Source of the DNA: Metallyticus violacea
Taxonomy: Eukaryota; Arthropoda; Insecta; Mantodea; Metallyticidae
Assembly (NCBI GenBank): GCA_030762175.1
Contig: CM060831.1
Span: 143,123,001-143,187,000, forward strand
Length of the DNA: 64,000 nt
Direction: 5' to 3'
Shown: positions 10,810 through 22,527 of the stretch, piece by piece
How positions within the stretch are numbered: the first letter of the stretch is position 1
Layout: every line of letters begins with the position of its first letter
The notes under the pieces: model-generated
What the model saw: the letters and a program-made list of their open reading frames with translations, nothing else
Databases searched by the model: none
Told to the model about the DNA's origin: nothing
Translations under genes and position numbers: made by a program

Positions 10810-11570
10810 ACTTCTTCATAATGAAAAAATTGGAATAGTGTGCTCTGTCTCAGTGCCATACTATTGGCCCTTTGTTCCATAAAATGATGTTATAGTCTAC
10901 CTGAGATCCTTCCTTGTGCTTGTGAATCAATTGAATGACAAGTAACCCCACACTAGCTATTTCCAGCAGGATAGTGTCATCTGTCATTTCTAAAAGACTT
11001 CAGCCAACAAGGTTACTCACCATTACAGTTGGCCGAGGTCATTATGGTGCAGACTCATGAGCAGGTCTGACTTCGATTCCCATCAGGACTGTCCTCCCTG
11101 ACTGAGATTTTTTCCAGGTTTTCCTCAGTCCTCAAAAATGGCAAATATCAGGAAGGTATCGTAAACTTAGGCCTGGAGCATTTCTTTCCTTAAAAAATAT
11201 ATCCTTTCCCAATTTATCATTTCATTTCATGTATTACCAGTGTCCACTGCCTGTGATGCCACAGCAGTAAAAACAGGCATTAAATATGTTAAAAAAAACT
11301 AGGTTACCTGATCTTACTGCATCAGATTTCTTTCTGTGGCCATGTTGGGAAGGAAAATATTGCAAAAGGTCACAAGACTCATTGACAGAAAACATTCAGC
11401 AGGAAAATGAGGTGGTTTCCAGTGTGCTTATGAATACCTTATATGTGTGCAGGCATGCCTTAATGCTAACAGCAATGACTTACAAGCTTTCTATGAGATC
11501 ATTATGCTTACTATACACCAATGTTATGTTCATGCCAAGTGGCACTGAATCACATCCATTAATTTGAAAA
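10810..11570 (+). pseudogene. DDE transposase remnant M6 with nested SINE
   Basis: The frame pieces 'YFQQDSVICHF' with 'KTSANKV' (near 10965-11015) and 'RLPDLTASDFFLW' (11301-11340), plus a Gly-Lys-Tyr-Cys-Lys stretch, match the insect mariner-superfamily transposases with FQQDGATCHT ... SPDLTPxDFFLWGY...K. The second catalytic Asp lies in QQD and the third in ASDFF. SINE-A (11017-11300) splits the gene between these motifs. The upstream part is heavily decayed. Confidence 0.7.
11017..11300 (+). mobile_element. SINE-A copy 2
   Basis: Head 'CCATTACAGTTGGCCGAGG', B-box-like 'GACTTCGATTCCCATC', family body, and 3' end 'GGCATTAAATATG' plus A-run. It is flanked by AAGGTTAC (11009-11016) and AGGTTAC (11301-11307). 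Joining the flanks restores 'PTRLPDLTASDFFLW' of the transposase frame, which supports the insertion boundaries. Confidence 0.88.
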
Positions 11571-12118
11571 CTATAAGGGAAGAATCAATGGCAGATAGCA
11601 AAATACCATATATATTTTGCTTAAATAGCTTAATTCATTTTACAGTAACCAAAGATTTCTGTAAGTTTCATGATAGGGCCTCTGCCAGCAGTTTTAAAAA
11701 TCATCTAAATTTAAACACTAAATCTTTTTCTTAAAATTGCAAAATAATCAGTTGCAAAAGAAAGTTTTTAAGGAAACACTAGAACATTTCTAATTCTAAT
11801 TTGAATATCTGTATAAACAGTCACAGAATGCAATGAATGGTTGGAAACATACTTTACTGTTTACAACTGCTTGAAATATGCATCAAGTAATTTTAATTAT
11901 GTCAATTATGGTAATTGAACATATGCAGTCTTCAGTTATACAACCTAGTATAACATTCATAAAAAGTAATAGTAATTCCATTAAAAGTGTAAGTTCAAGT
12001 TAAGCCCTAGTGCTGAGTGTTGTTCATTTCTTATAATGCCTTTTGAAGTTTATGTTAAGGCATAGAGTTCAATTAAGTATGATGTACATTTGTGCTTTTG
12101 TTCCTGTATGTCAAAGAT
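11571..12118. other. Intron sequence, no recognised element
   Basis: AT-rich sequence between two transposon remnants. I see no gene, repeat or RNA in it. Confidence 0.5.
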
Positions 12119-13342
12119 TACGGGAGTAGGTCCATAAGTTTCTGACCTCACTGATAAGAGTTATTGCCTTCACAAAATCCTTATCTGGTGTCATGCCTTA
12201 TCTGTTAAGTAAATAATTGCAGCTGTAACTTACGATCCGCTGTGTTTTCAGTTATTCAGATATTTTTGCATAAAGAAGGCTATGTGTAGAAGATTGTGAC
12301 ATGTTCAAAATGGAGTATCAAGCTGTTATTAAGTACTTTACAAAAGAAGGACTTACTCCAAATGAAATTAAACAGCCATTGGACAGTGTATTTGGGGAAG
12401 CACCCCCCTCATATTCTACCAAAAAGAATGGACTAAACGTTTTTGAATGGGTCGAGAAAGCATTGAAAACGAAGAGTGTGCAGGTGGGCCCTTGGAGGTG
12501 CTCACTCTTGAAAACATCGCTCTTGTGGAAGAATAAATTATGGAAGACCGGCGGCACATAGTTACAGAAATAGCAGCAAGGTTGGGCCTTTTTAAAACAA
12601 CAGTCATTCAAATTATTCTTGAAATTTAAACATGAATAGGGTTAGTGCAAGATGGGTGCGTAGTAGACCTCTTTCCTCAGTCCAAAAGTAGCAACAAGTC
12701 ATCTGTTGTCAGGCTTTTTTGGAGCTCTGCTGTGGCAACAAGAGAGATGTTCTGCAAACAATTGTTACAGGAGATGAAACTCCTGTTCTGAAAGAAAATC
12801 AATGGAGTGGCATAAACCTGGCAAAGTACCACCTCTAAAGCCAAGGTCACTCACTGAACCAAGGAGAGGAATACCACAATAAATGGGGAATACTGTGCTG
12901 GCCTACTGCACAGACTACATGCTTCCATCAAAGAGAAAAGACAAGGAAAACCGAGTGGTGATGTGTGCACCTTCTTCATGACAATGCACCTGTGCACACA
13001 GCTCTTGTTGCAAAGGAAGCTGTGAAGAAATGTAGCTTCAAGGAGATCGATCATCCACCCTACAGCCCAGATCTAGCTCCCATTGACAATTTCTTCTTCT
13101 GAAAACTCAAGGAGGACCTCTTTAAGGAAGGAAATTTAGATATGACAAAGAAGTGATGGACGTTGTTTATGCCCATTTTGCAGGCAAGACTTCTGACTAT
13201 TGGGGGGGAATTGAAATGCTAATTCAAAGATGTGAGAAGTATATTGCAATGAAGGATAGCTATATTGAAAAGTGAAATTAGTTTTTGTCTTTATCATACC
13301 TAGAAAATAGTTAAGCCAAAAGCTTATGGACCTTCCCTTGTA
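12119..13342 (+). pseudogene. Mariner element M2, both ends present, coding region broken
   Basis: Imperfect inverted ends surround it: 'GTAGGTCCATAAGTTTCTG' near 12126 and its counterpart near 13313-13335 (CAAAAGCTTATGGACCTTCCC). The transposase starts 'MEYQAVIKYFTKEGLTPNEI' (12310). Later pieces retain all three catalytic motifs: 'IVTGDETPVL' (near 12760-12785), 'LHDNAPVHTA' (near 12972-13000) and 'YSPDLAPIDNF' (near 13060-13090). Frameshifts and stops (e.g. after about 12560) disable it. The DD34D spacing is typical of mariners. Confidence 0.85.
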
Positions 13343-14778
13343 TATTACTAGCAGGATGCAAATTAGTTCCAAATTTATATATATCTAGATTTATAAATGA
13401 AACTAAAGTAGCCACTACTGATGTATATTTCCATTATATTTGATCACTATATCCTTGGCTTCTGGATGATGCCACATCTTAATGGTATCCAGAAGCCAAG
13501 GAAGGATACAGATACTGGTTGTAAAAGTCTACAAATCTACTATAGTGAAACTTGGGCCCATCAATTTCCATGGGACTAGGAAAAGAAAACAATAAGTGCA
13601 GGAAATTGATGGATGGGGAAAGAGGGCCAATTTACTAATATGAAAGAAAGCCTTTAGAATGCAGAAATGTGGTACTCTGTTCATTTTAAAATGTAATTTA
13701 CTGAAGGAAATCACACTCCCACATCAGAGAGAGATGCCTATGGTCTAAAATACCTTTCGATCTTTCATCTAGTGTCCTCACATGCTTCATGGGGTGCTCC
13801 ATGACTTCAGTAACAATAAAATGTTGGCTTCCTTTTCATGCTGCTTGTTAACAGCAAGAGTTTATGATGGACAATGAATAACAAGATTCCTTTGTTGTGA
13901 GAGTTCATTTGCAGCTTTGTCTGTTATCCGTCTTGTATATTTTTGTTTTATTCATGCTTCCCGTTCAACACATGCCACTATTATCATCTTTTGTCTTTGC
14001 ATGCTCTGTTCAATGATGCATAGCTGCTTCACACAAGAGAAAACAAAGTGTGCCTTGCTACAGTATGCTTCAGAAACATTGTACTATATTTGTTGCAATT
14101 TATCAATGATTTGCGATTAAAAAAATACAATCAGTCGAGATACAAGCTATATAAACAAAACAAAAACTTTTGATCGATATGAAAAAACTATACTTTGAGA
14201 AATGATTTAAGTGTATTTTATTCCTATTTATATTTACTAGACATTATTAATTTAATTGCTCACACATTTAAAATGAATTGATGTGTTTTTCAAGCACTAA
14301 TAAGCAGTAAATTAGCTTTTAGTATCATCATTCTGTGAAAGTAATGTGAAGATTTCTAGCAGAAATGTGATGAGTTTCCTTGCTAGAGTAAAATATTAAT
14401 GTCAATTATATTTCACCTCTTACTATTTTGGATTTAAGATATATCTGAAAATATATATAAGCAAACATTTTAAACATATGTAATTTTTGCATAAGGAAAC
14501 AGTAGCAGTTCAGGAGTTATTTATGCTGTGTGTTGGAATTTTCTTTCAGCAACAAAAGCTAAACTAAGACTCTGTACCCATTTATTTGCTTTTTAAAAAC
14601 AAATGAAAGCATTTTTTATCCTGCACAATTTAACTAGGAAAGTAGTTTCCTGCAATTTTAGGTGATTTTGCATTTATAAAGATTATTGTTAAACAAGTCA
14701 AATGTTAGTCCATCCTAGCTCTTTCCCATATTGCATCCTAATTTACTTATTTGTCTCTTCCTTGTATTATTGGTGGAG
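13343..14778. other. Intron sequence with one strong hairpin
   Basis: AT-rich intron sequence. Apart from the 15-bp perfect hairpin at 13453-13501 I see no element. Open frames at 13529-13714 (-) and 13917-14120 (+) have no recognisable motif. Confidence 0.5.
13453..13501. repeat. Perfect 15-bp inverted repeat (hairpin)
   Basis: CCTTGGCTTCTGGAT (13453-13467) is followed after 19 bases by ATCCAGAAGCCAAGG (13487-13501). The GC-rich stem stands out in AT-rich sequence. It could be a remnant of a palindromic element or a small-RNA hairpin; nothing else in the surroundings decides. Confidence 0.85.
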
Positions 14779-14880
14779 CCGAATGTGTGGCACTGTACCA
14801 CAGATGGCAGTGCTGGTTCTGGTGAAGCCTTACACATGGTCTCTCCAACACAGCCAGTTGCATCTCATTATACCACTCAG
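14779..14880 (+). CDS. RBM33: Candidate internal coding exon of the RBM33-like gene
   Basis: A pyrimidine-rich stretch (TTGTCTCTTCCTTG) and AG at 14777-14778 precede an open stretch of exactly 34 codons starting 'PNVWHCTTDGSAGSGEALHM' and ending HYTTQ, then the donor GTAAAATT at 14881. Both borders are phase 0, exactly what is needed between the exon ending at 4943 and the exon starting at 26761. Local composition is richer in G and C than the surroundings. It could be a constitutive or an optional exon. RNA evidence is not available from the sequence alone. Confidence 0.7.
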
Positions 14881-15879
14881 GTAAAATTGTATGAGATTGT
14901 AATGCTGTGCTTGTTGCTTTCTTTCTTTGATTTTGGCACTAAATGGAGAAAGATGTGAAAAAAGGGGGGAATAAGAGATACTGTGGATATTTTGATACAT
15001 CATTGACGAAAGGTGCTTTATTAAAGGGTAAGTCATAGGAAAAAATTTTAAACAAAATAAACATAATTTAGAGAACTTCTGAGGCAATGTACGTTCTATG
15101 AGAACTGGTAACACTGGATATAAAACATCCCCTCTTTGCATCTATAAGACTATCTACTTTTACTTTATTTTTTGGTATAAAGCCAGAAAATTACAAGAAA
15201 TTTGAAAACAAAATTAGGTGAAAGTTTCACATGAGTATGTGGCATAAGCAGAAATTTTAAACCTAAAATAACACGAGATTGAATATAAGCATCATTAGGA
15301 AATGAAGTGAATGTGTTGAAAGCTATTAACCCATCCACCTCTCCAAAAAGTTGTATGAACTTTTATAGCTGAAATCTGACCAAGAAGGGGAAAAGTGTGG
15401 TAATATCACGGTTGTAAGAATAGCAAGAAATGCATATAGCATCACATAGCAGGAGGGGTAAAGGGTAAAGCTAAATAAAGGCAAATTTCTTAAACTGTGT
15501 AGTGAAGGGAAGTGGTGGAGGGTGGCTGTGGTGGTATAGTGTGCAGGAGCATAATGAATAAAGAGTTGAAAATGGTTGATATAAGAACAATTGTACAGAA
15601 ACACCTAAAGGAAATGGATGATGAATACAATGCATGACCAAATAAATACACACACCAACTAACTTGGGTAATTCTAGAAATCAAAGGACCAGTGGTTTAC
15701 TGCAGCTTGCTATGGCCTGACAGTCTCCATTTGTCTAATTTTTGATAGTATAAATTGGTCAAAGTGGTGGTAATGGAAAATAATATAATGGTTAGCAACT
15801 CTGAAAAATAAATGAGAACTGCTGAAAGTGGTATATACAGAGCTGTCTTGGTGTGGAAAAATGGAAAACATACATGCAA
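14881..15879. other. Intron sequence, no recognised element
   Basis: AT-rich with several overlapping minus-strand frames of 60-111 codons that show no family motif. They resemble chance frames. Confidence 0.45.
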
Positions 15880-16560
15880 ACAAGGTTGAGAAGATACAGG
15901 AGATGCTATTATAAATGGTTTTAATAAAAATTTAGTAAACAAAAAACTTAATAGATTCCTAAAGAAGAAATTAATCAAGAATACCACCACACTATTGACT
16001 GAAAAAGAGAGACCAGTTTTAAAAAAATTCACCTACTATTCCAGTAGCTATGAATAAATTCTAAAAAATGTTTAAAGATATTAACACTAAATTGGCACCT
16101 GTTAACAGATACACTCTAAAAAATGCTTTAGTGGACAACACTTTTAATAACATTCCACAGAAGAAAAAGTCAGGCATCTACAAAATAACATGTAAAGAAT
16201 GTGATAAGGTATATGTCGGAAGAACTAAAAGGAACACAAGCATGTGGTTAAAGGAACATCTCAGAAATGTTAAGTACAAAGAGTGGTAGCACACCATTTT
16301 TGGGTAGATAATCACAACATAAAAAAGAAATAAAGTTACTTAAAGAAGCATGCAGACCTACAGAATTGGACACATGGGAGAAGATTTACATTCATATACA
16401 TAGGGACCAACAAATTTCCAGTTTATAAAAAAACACCACCAGGGCAGAGCCACGGGTCCTCATAAATGTTAGTTTCTCCTATAAGTCATCAGGTTGGTTG
16501 AAGATGGAGAGGATGTTTATTCGAAACCAATCTCATCTTATTAAAAAGTAAGTGAAGCAT
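15880..16560 (+). mobile_element. PLE 3' fragment with GIY-YIG domain
   Basis: From 15900 the decayed RT tail is seen ('NGFNKNLVNKKLNRFLKKKL'). Then a clear frame (16068-16289) reads 'FKDINTKLAPVNRYTLKNAL', 'SGIYKITCKECDKVYVGRTK' and 'LKEHLRNVKYKEW', the PLE GIY-YIG endonuclease. Beyond 16290 the tail is out of frame ('HIKKEIKLLKEACRPTELDT'). At about 16498-16540 a degenerate hammerhead core (TTGAAGA ... CGAAAC) and AAGTAAGTGAAG mark the end. Confidence 0.8.
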
Positions 16561-17024
16561 AGGAGTGTGTTAGACAACAGATTAGATAGAATTATAAGGT
16601 AGTACGGAATTTGGTATATTAATAATGTACCATTAAAAGGGTGGGTCTGTGGAAACATGAACTCCCAACTGTTCACCTAGCGTTATAATAATGTCTTTAC
16701 TCATTCTCCTGTTATTTTAGGTAAGTTAAAACTTGTGCTGTATACTGTATGGAAGTTTCAATAAAAATAATAATACTAAGCATGAGAGAGTATGCATGAT
16801 CATTATTTTATGCATGAGCATTTCCAATAGCATAAAACTTTAATAAATAGCATTGTTTGCACATGCACATACACACACACACACACGTGAGACATTTGAC
16901 ACTTTGAAGCTTTACATCATCAAGCTCCAAATGTACTTCACTGGTTAATTTATCTACAAATCATCATCGTCCTTCATGTCAGTGACGTCAATGAATATAT
17001 TGTTGTTGATTTGGTTTATTTTCT
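16561..17024. other. Intron sequence with a (CA)n run
   Basis: No gene seen. A short (AC)n microsatellite lies at about 16866-16886. Confidence 0.5.
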
Positions 17025-17287
17025 GATGCTCTTCTCAGGTCATCATCATCCCTTCAATTCAGAGTGTGAAATGACTAATAAATTTTGCTCTGAGGCCTCT
17101 TTTTTTTTAGGCTTGAGGTTCTTTTACATGCCGTAAATCTATGGCATGGAACCAATGACTTTATTTCCCTTCCAAATGAAGCCATACTTAGAATTTTTAT
17201 GCCCCAAAAAATACATCAATGGGAATTGAACCTGTAATTTGGGTTTAGGGAGCAAGTATGGTTACCACTACAGCACCAGGACCGACA
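17025..17287 (-). mobile_element. SINE-B copy 1
   Basis: On the minus strand it starts 'TGTCGGTCCTGGTGCTGTAG', has the A-box-like 'TAGTGGTAACCATACTTGC' and a B-box region, then the conserved body 'AAGTATGGCTTCATTTGG'. It ends near the 'GATGATGATGACCTGAGAAG' 3' part. The same family occurs at 25.8, 34.5, 37.4 and 45.0 kb. It is derived from a tRNA-like promoter. Confidence 0.85.
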
Positions 17288-17366
17288 AATACCATTGTAC
17301 AGATGCATTTTTCATTGTAAGATATGGGTTCATATTCACTAACATTTGACAAAATATGCATTATTT

Positions 17367-18640
17367 AAATTGTACTTATGAAGCTATAGACAATGGAGTG
17401 GATATATCCTATTAGAATTTACTTCTGGATGCTTCTGATGGTTCAAATAGGAACTTGCTGAGTTCATCAGTGGGTGAAATATCAAAATTCATTAAATTTT
17501 TCCTATTTTTCAGGATGAAAAAATTTTCCGGAGTAGACAGCTCTATTGGGTTGTGAAATTTTTTCAGCAGCTTTTCCCCTGGTTTATTTTCATGATTTTG
17601 GGTCCAAAAGTGAGCTACACTGCTGATATATCAATTTGTTTAAAATGAATGTTCCTAAAATGTCTCTTTCTCCAAATTTCTTTTCATTCTTCCAATGTAT
17701 TTTTGATTACAGGCTGCATTTTTAATTTCATAAATTCCTGATTTCTGTTCTATTGGTATGGTGTCTTTTACTGTAGAACCTAGTAAATTTTTTATATTAT
17801 ATTTGTTCTTTGTTCTTTGAATATCCTATTGAATTTGTTGTGATAAGTTAGATGGTATGTGAAACTTTTGAATTTGTATCTTTCCGTGACGTTCTTCAGT
17901 GTATAAACCTCTTTTGAAGATTTTTATCTTTTAAATTTACTGATAATTTTTATTACTGTTTGAAACCATTGATCATTGCTGTATTAATTATCTGTTGGTA
18001 TTCGGTTTTGTACTCTATTTCTGTGAGTGGGATGTTAATTATTCTTTGTGCCTAGCTGTAGAGCACTGCATATTTGTGTGTGATGGGGTTATGACTTATT
18101 TTTTATGTGATTTTCTTTGCGTGTCTTTTTTCTATAAACTCCAAAGTTCAGTCTGTCTTCATTTCTTATAATTTTTAAAGCTAGGAATGAGAGTCACCCA
18201 TTTTTCTCCTCAACATGATAAACTATATAGATTTATGTTGTAAATTAAGGAGTTTCAGAGCATCTATGGAATATTTTGTTGGTACAATTGCAAAAATGTC
18301 ATCCACATACCTATACCATGTCTTGAAAATTAATAGGAAAGCTTTGGTGATATGTATTTCAAAGGAGCTCGTGAATAAATCTGCTGGAAACAGAGATAGG
18401 AGGTTTCCTATTGCTAAGCCAGAAACTTGTTGGTAACATTTTTGGTTAAAACTGAAGAAATTTTGCTGAATGCATATATTAGTAACTTTTAGTAAATCTT
18501 TTATTTCTTTTATTTGTAAATTTAAGGAACCTAACTATTTCCTTAATATTTGCACAAGATTCTCTGTTCGAATGCTCTGGAATAAGGCTTTTGTATCTGC
18601 TACAATTCTGATGTTTTGAAGTTTTTCAAATCAAATAATG
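17367..18640 (-). mobile_element. PLE remnant with leader, RT core and tail (minus strand)
   Basis: The left edge is the shared leader 'ATTGTACTTATGAAGCTATA' (17369). Next, on the minus strand, come the PLE tail (17400-17690; 'ELSTPENFFILKNRKNLMNF'), a decayed GIY-YIG part (17690-17830) and RT sequence at 18190-18640. The latter reads 'GLAIGNLLSLFPADLFTSSF', 'WYRYVDDIFAIV' and, furthest right, 'VADTKALFQSI'. The catalytic YVDD is preserved, but GSPLSP is altered and the frame is broken. This copy shows what was deleted from the 1-2573 element. Confidence 0.8.
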
Positions 18641-20139
18641 AATTTTTTATGTTTATGCGCAAGTGTGTATTTAATAGCTGTAAAATGTGCATGAATATAA
18701 TTGTATTTTAGAATCTTCTTACCCATCTTAAAACAAGAACTCTGGCTGTGTTGTATGTAAGCATGAAATTGAATGCCTTCAAATTATTGGAATATAAACA
18801 TATCTTAAAGAGGCCTCAATTTAGAAATCATTAATGTTGGAAGTATAATTTTTAGTACAAAATTTAAATTCTAGCAATTTTTAAAATATCTAATACTGGG
18901 CATTTCATGATTTTGCCACCTGCTTAATGGCAGCTGGTCAGTTGGAAGTCAGAATAGTAATTCCCAGCAAAGCAGATGCAATATCCATGCCACTGATTCA
19001 AATTCTCACAATAAAATAAAAATAGGCATGTAATATGCACAGAAATATGCAGGAGATATCAGAAATGTTGTCCTGTTACATCCACACATTTCAGGCTTCT
19101 ATATAGAAAATTATCATTCACAAAATTGAGTAAACTTCTCACCTGATATTTTCTTTCAGTTTTTCTAATGTGTGGATGTAGCATATACTTTATTTTTCAC
19201 TTTTCCCATAAAAAATCATGTAGTGTCAGCATGTCATTCCTGTGTCATTACGCATTTATGGTGTTCTCAAAAAAAAGATAGACTTGATTACTCTTTATGC
19301 ATGGATACCCAATTTTCGCATTATGCAATGGTAATTTCGTGTATAAAATAAGATTTTTCTGTACTCCATTACTGTTATTTTGCATCAAAATATGATCCCT
19401 TTGAATCCATGCTTTACAATAAAAAATAATGAGCATGCATCAATTATTCAATAAGCATTCCATAACGTCCAATTACAGAAATTTACCTAAATATCAAGAT
19501 CAACTGCCTGCAATTTGTGGGCAACAGTGATCTCTTATGCTTTCAGGTTTAAATTTACTTAATGCTGGAAAATGGACTGATGCATGCAAATGACAATTTT
19601 CTAAAAAGATGCCAGAAATGTGTGGATATGGCAGGACATTTCCAATATCTACTGTCAGAAGAATTATGCTTGTTTTTATTGTAATTGTAGCTGTAATTGA
19701 ATCAGTTGTGCAGATATTACATCCACTTTGCTGGGAGCTACTACTCTGACTGCCAACCCATCAGCACATGAAACAGGTCACAAAACCATGAAGGTCCAAT
19801 ATAAATTTAATATCTTATATAGGTGCTGTATTAACATGATCAATGTAGTATTATGTTTCAGGATAAAAGTAATGCCCTTAATTAAATGTAAAACGTTCTT
19901 AGAATTGGAAATGAAGAAACAGACATAAAAATTTGGGTCATAGCCAATATTCGAATCATGTTAACCATTGTTTAACAATATATGGGTTTATTTCTATTAA
20001 TAAATTAACCCCTATATAGCTGGAGATTAACTACTTTAACTAGCCTGGGTCTTAAGTCTCATAGCATCTTAAGGAATAAATCTCTCATAGTGGAACCTAA
20101 GGAAGGTCTCCAGTGAAAGAGGTTTGTGGTTCCATGCTT
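18641..20139. other. Intron sequence, no recognised element
   Basis: AT-rich. Possibly the far 5' part of the preceding PLE continues some way past 18640, but I cannot follow it. No gene or RNA seen. Confidence 0.4.
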
Positions 20140-20225
20140 GGAGGAGGACACATTAGCTCATTTGGTTAGAGTATCAGATTTGAATCCCAATCATGACCCA
20201 AATTTTTTCAGGTCTGATTATTCAT
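20140..20225 (+). mobile_element. tRNA-like SINE fragment
   Basis: 'TTAGCTCATTTGGTTAGAG' resembles a tRNA A-box region, and 'AGATTTGAATCCCAATC' resembles a B box. The spacing is short (internal loss), followed by non-tRNA sequence. It is best read as a decayed tRNA-derived SINE rather than a tRNA gene. Confidence 0.45.
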
Positions 20226-20865
20226 TTCCAACTTTTGTCCTATACAAGGCTAGTATGGAAGAACATTTTCTAATATATAAACTTTGTAGAATTGATGATT
20301 AACAGGGGTTTCTCCTTCTTTAATAACAGCAATTAACTCTCCTTTTCCACTGCTCTAAAGCACATCTAATACTGTCCTACAGTACTAAAGACCCTATATT
20401 TGCAGTTCATGTGCAATCTGTTATGTGGTGTTTCATCTTTAAAGTTGCAACAAATATTTAACTATCAAAATGAAATGTTATTCTGAAATACTATATAAGT
20501 TTTATGTTAGGTATTCTGAAAGTAGAAACTTTAATTTAGATGTTTTTACTGAGAATCATATTTCAGAAATACCTAGGAATTTTTGGGGGGGAAGGAGCAT
20601 TTGGTATATGATTTCAAAGGATATAAAAAGACAAAGAATAGATTGTGTATCACTATGTGCAGCTTACTAATTATTGAGATGGAAAAAAAAGTGATATGCA
20701 AAGCTGTAATTATAAGATGAACATCTCATTCAATATATTGAGTGTAGCAAATACAAAGGAATGAAAAAGATGAAGTAAAGCACGAATAAATGAACACCTA
20801 AAATAAAGAGAGATTTGTCTATGGATGCGGGAAGGTATATGAGCTTGAGTCAGATAGGAAAAGTT

Positions 20866-20945
20866 TGAGCTCATACTTAGGACTTCAACAGTAGATCTTC
20901 AGCTTACCACTCTGATGTTCTAACCATTGAAATAACATCCTCAGT
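20866..20945 (-). mobile_element. tRNA-like SINE fragment (minus strand)
   Basis: Read on the minus strand, 'TTCAATGGTTAGAACATCAG' and 'AGAGTGGTAAGCTGAAGATC' resemble the 5' half of a tRNA with an A box. The B box is poor. Tentative. Confidence 0.35.
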
Positions 20946-21154
20946 GTGACCACAGCCATGACGTCAAGGAGCTGCAGTGAATTTTTGTAAGCTCTTAAGT
21001 GCTCTCACTATTAATAAATTAACTAGAAATCTTATAAATACATGCTCTCAAAAAAATTTGAACTTAAAATTTCAATATCAATTCAATTTGGAATTGAACA
21101 TAGTGAAACATGCATTAATAATTTCCTCGGATTTGAAATATTTAGAACACTTTA

Positions 21155-21216
21155 TAGTTTCACTTGTAGGAGATTTACTGAGGACATGTTTCATAGACAA
21201 TTGTCCTGAGTAAATC
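21155..21216. repeat. Short palindrome with PLE-end motif
   Basis: AGATTTACTGAGGACA (21171-21186) pairs with TGTCCTGAGTAAATCT (21200-21215). The loop side contains GTTTCA, so the opposite strand reads TGAAACATGTCC, the hammerhead-end motif of the PLEs here. A related palindrome lies at 48040-48105. Confidence 0.65.
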
Positions 21217-21672
21217 TTAACTTAACTTATGAACTTAAAATGTTTGCATTACTTAGATTGAGATGAACAGATACGTTAAATTACGACCCTTAGGTAAGCA
21301 GTTTTTACTTAGCTTATCCAGAACCCTTGAACTTCTCCCATTTGAGTCTATGTATCCTGGAGATCACTAAAATTATCTCATTACAGAGAATCTATTCCTA
21401 AGAGACTGATAAAACATTTGAATATAGGTGTATATAAGTATACATGTAAGACATGGGAAAAACACATGCAAAGAGGTGGAGAGGAATTGGGGGGAAAACT
21501 GCATTGCATGTACAGTACATATGTGTTTCACATCATTAGCATCCCCATGAGCAACCCATACCTTTTACCTCCAAACTTGCTACTGTGTGTCCAAGTGTTT
21601 TGCTCATGTCTTAACTACCAACTAGTATGTGGCAGGCATGAAATTGTTACATATCTCAACCATAAGTTCATT

Positions 21673-22110
21673 TGTGATAACAAACCTAACCAGAGAGAAT
21701 CCAATGTTAGATCCAATTGATTGATTATGGTTAGGCTAGGTTTTGTTTAATCTAGACAAACCATGAAATGATTAAGAAAACAGTACTGCAGGAAAAAACT
21801 AATAACTTAGAGACTATGTTGTTCTCTACTAAGTCTGCCATGTTTTTCATGTTTAGTACATTTAACAATATTGTTTCTAAGTTATTAGTTTTTCCCTGCA
21901 ATACTATTTTCTAATACTAACTTTTAAAGAACAACATAGTTTTTAAGTTATTAGTCTTTTCCTGTAATACTATTTTCATAATCATTTCATGATTTGTCTA
22001 GGTTAAACAAAACCTATCTTAACCATATATATGCTATCACAAATAAGTGCATCAAACCTAAACCTAACCAAGGAATCAGACATTAGATTCTTGGAGTCAT
22101 ATGCTGATTT
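21673..22110. repeat. Long inverted repeat, MITE-like
   Basis: About 98 bases from 21727 ('GGTTAGGCTAGGTTTTGTTT' onward) reappear inverted at 21929-22026 with several differences. A block containing TAAGTTATTAGT and TGCAATACTATTTT is also directly repeated in the centre (about 21877-21925 and 21939-21990). AAACCTAACC blocks lie outside both arms. There is no coding potential; this suggests a non-autonomous fold-back or MITE-like element. Confidence 0.7.
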
Positions 22111-22477
22111 CAGTTTTAACATGTTAGTTTTAAGTAAATGAGTAACATAAGAAACAATAGTATACTGGATTCAATTTATTGTTATAATTTGGTCAAAGGC
22201 ATATTCCCTTTTAATTTCCTTTTTAAAACAATGCTAAAAATTCCTATTTAATTCGCATTGTTTACCTTATTTGGATAATTGAAAGGCAGGATTTTATTTA
22301 TTAAAAATCAGTAATTGTTCCAATTTATGATGTGTTAACAATTTTAGTGGTTAGATAACAAACAGAATAATGCAGTTTCAACTGGTTTACAGTTATCCAA
22401 AGATAATTGTAAGAAAGTAAGCTTTTAATCTCAACTCATGTATTCACATTTCTTACACTATACTCCATTCACTTACA

Positions 22478-22527
22478 TAAAAGTAATACGCGTTTCGGGA
22501 GAATCTCTCCCATCTTCAGTTGCTCAC
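22478..22527 (-). ncRNA. Hammerhead-ribozyme-like motif, best-paired copy
   Basis: On the minus strand: CTGAAGA (22513-22519), one T, GGGAG and CTCCC as a five-bp stem II, then GAAAC, loop GC and GTA (22487-22489). Stem III is A-U plus C-G. Bases after the cleavage point (TTACTTT) can pair with bases before the core (GAGCAA) in five of six positions. All core residues fit CTGANGA/GAAA/UH, apart from the extra T before stem II. Confidence 0.65.

Noticed and set aside
20140..20225. Functional tRNA gene
   Set aside because: The A- and B-box-like parts are too close together, and no cloverleaf with a paired acceptor stem can be drawn.
21660..22080. AAACCTAACC blocks as insect telomeric (TTAGG)n
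   Set aside because: Only single or double CCTAA units occur, with no tandem array.
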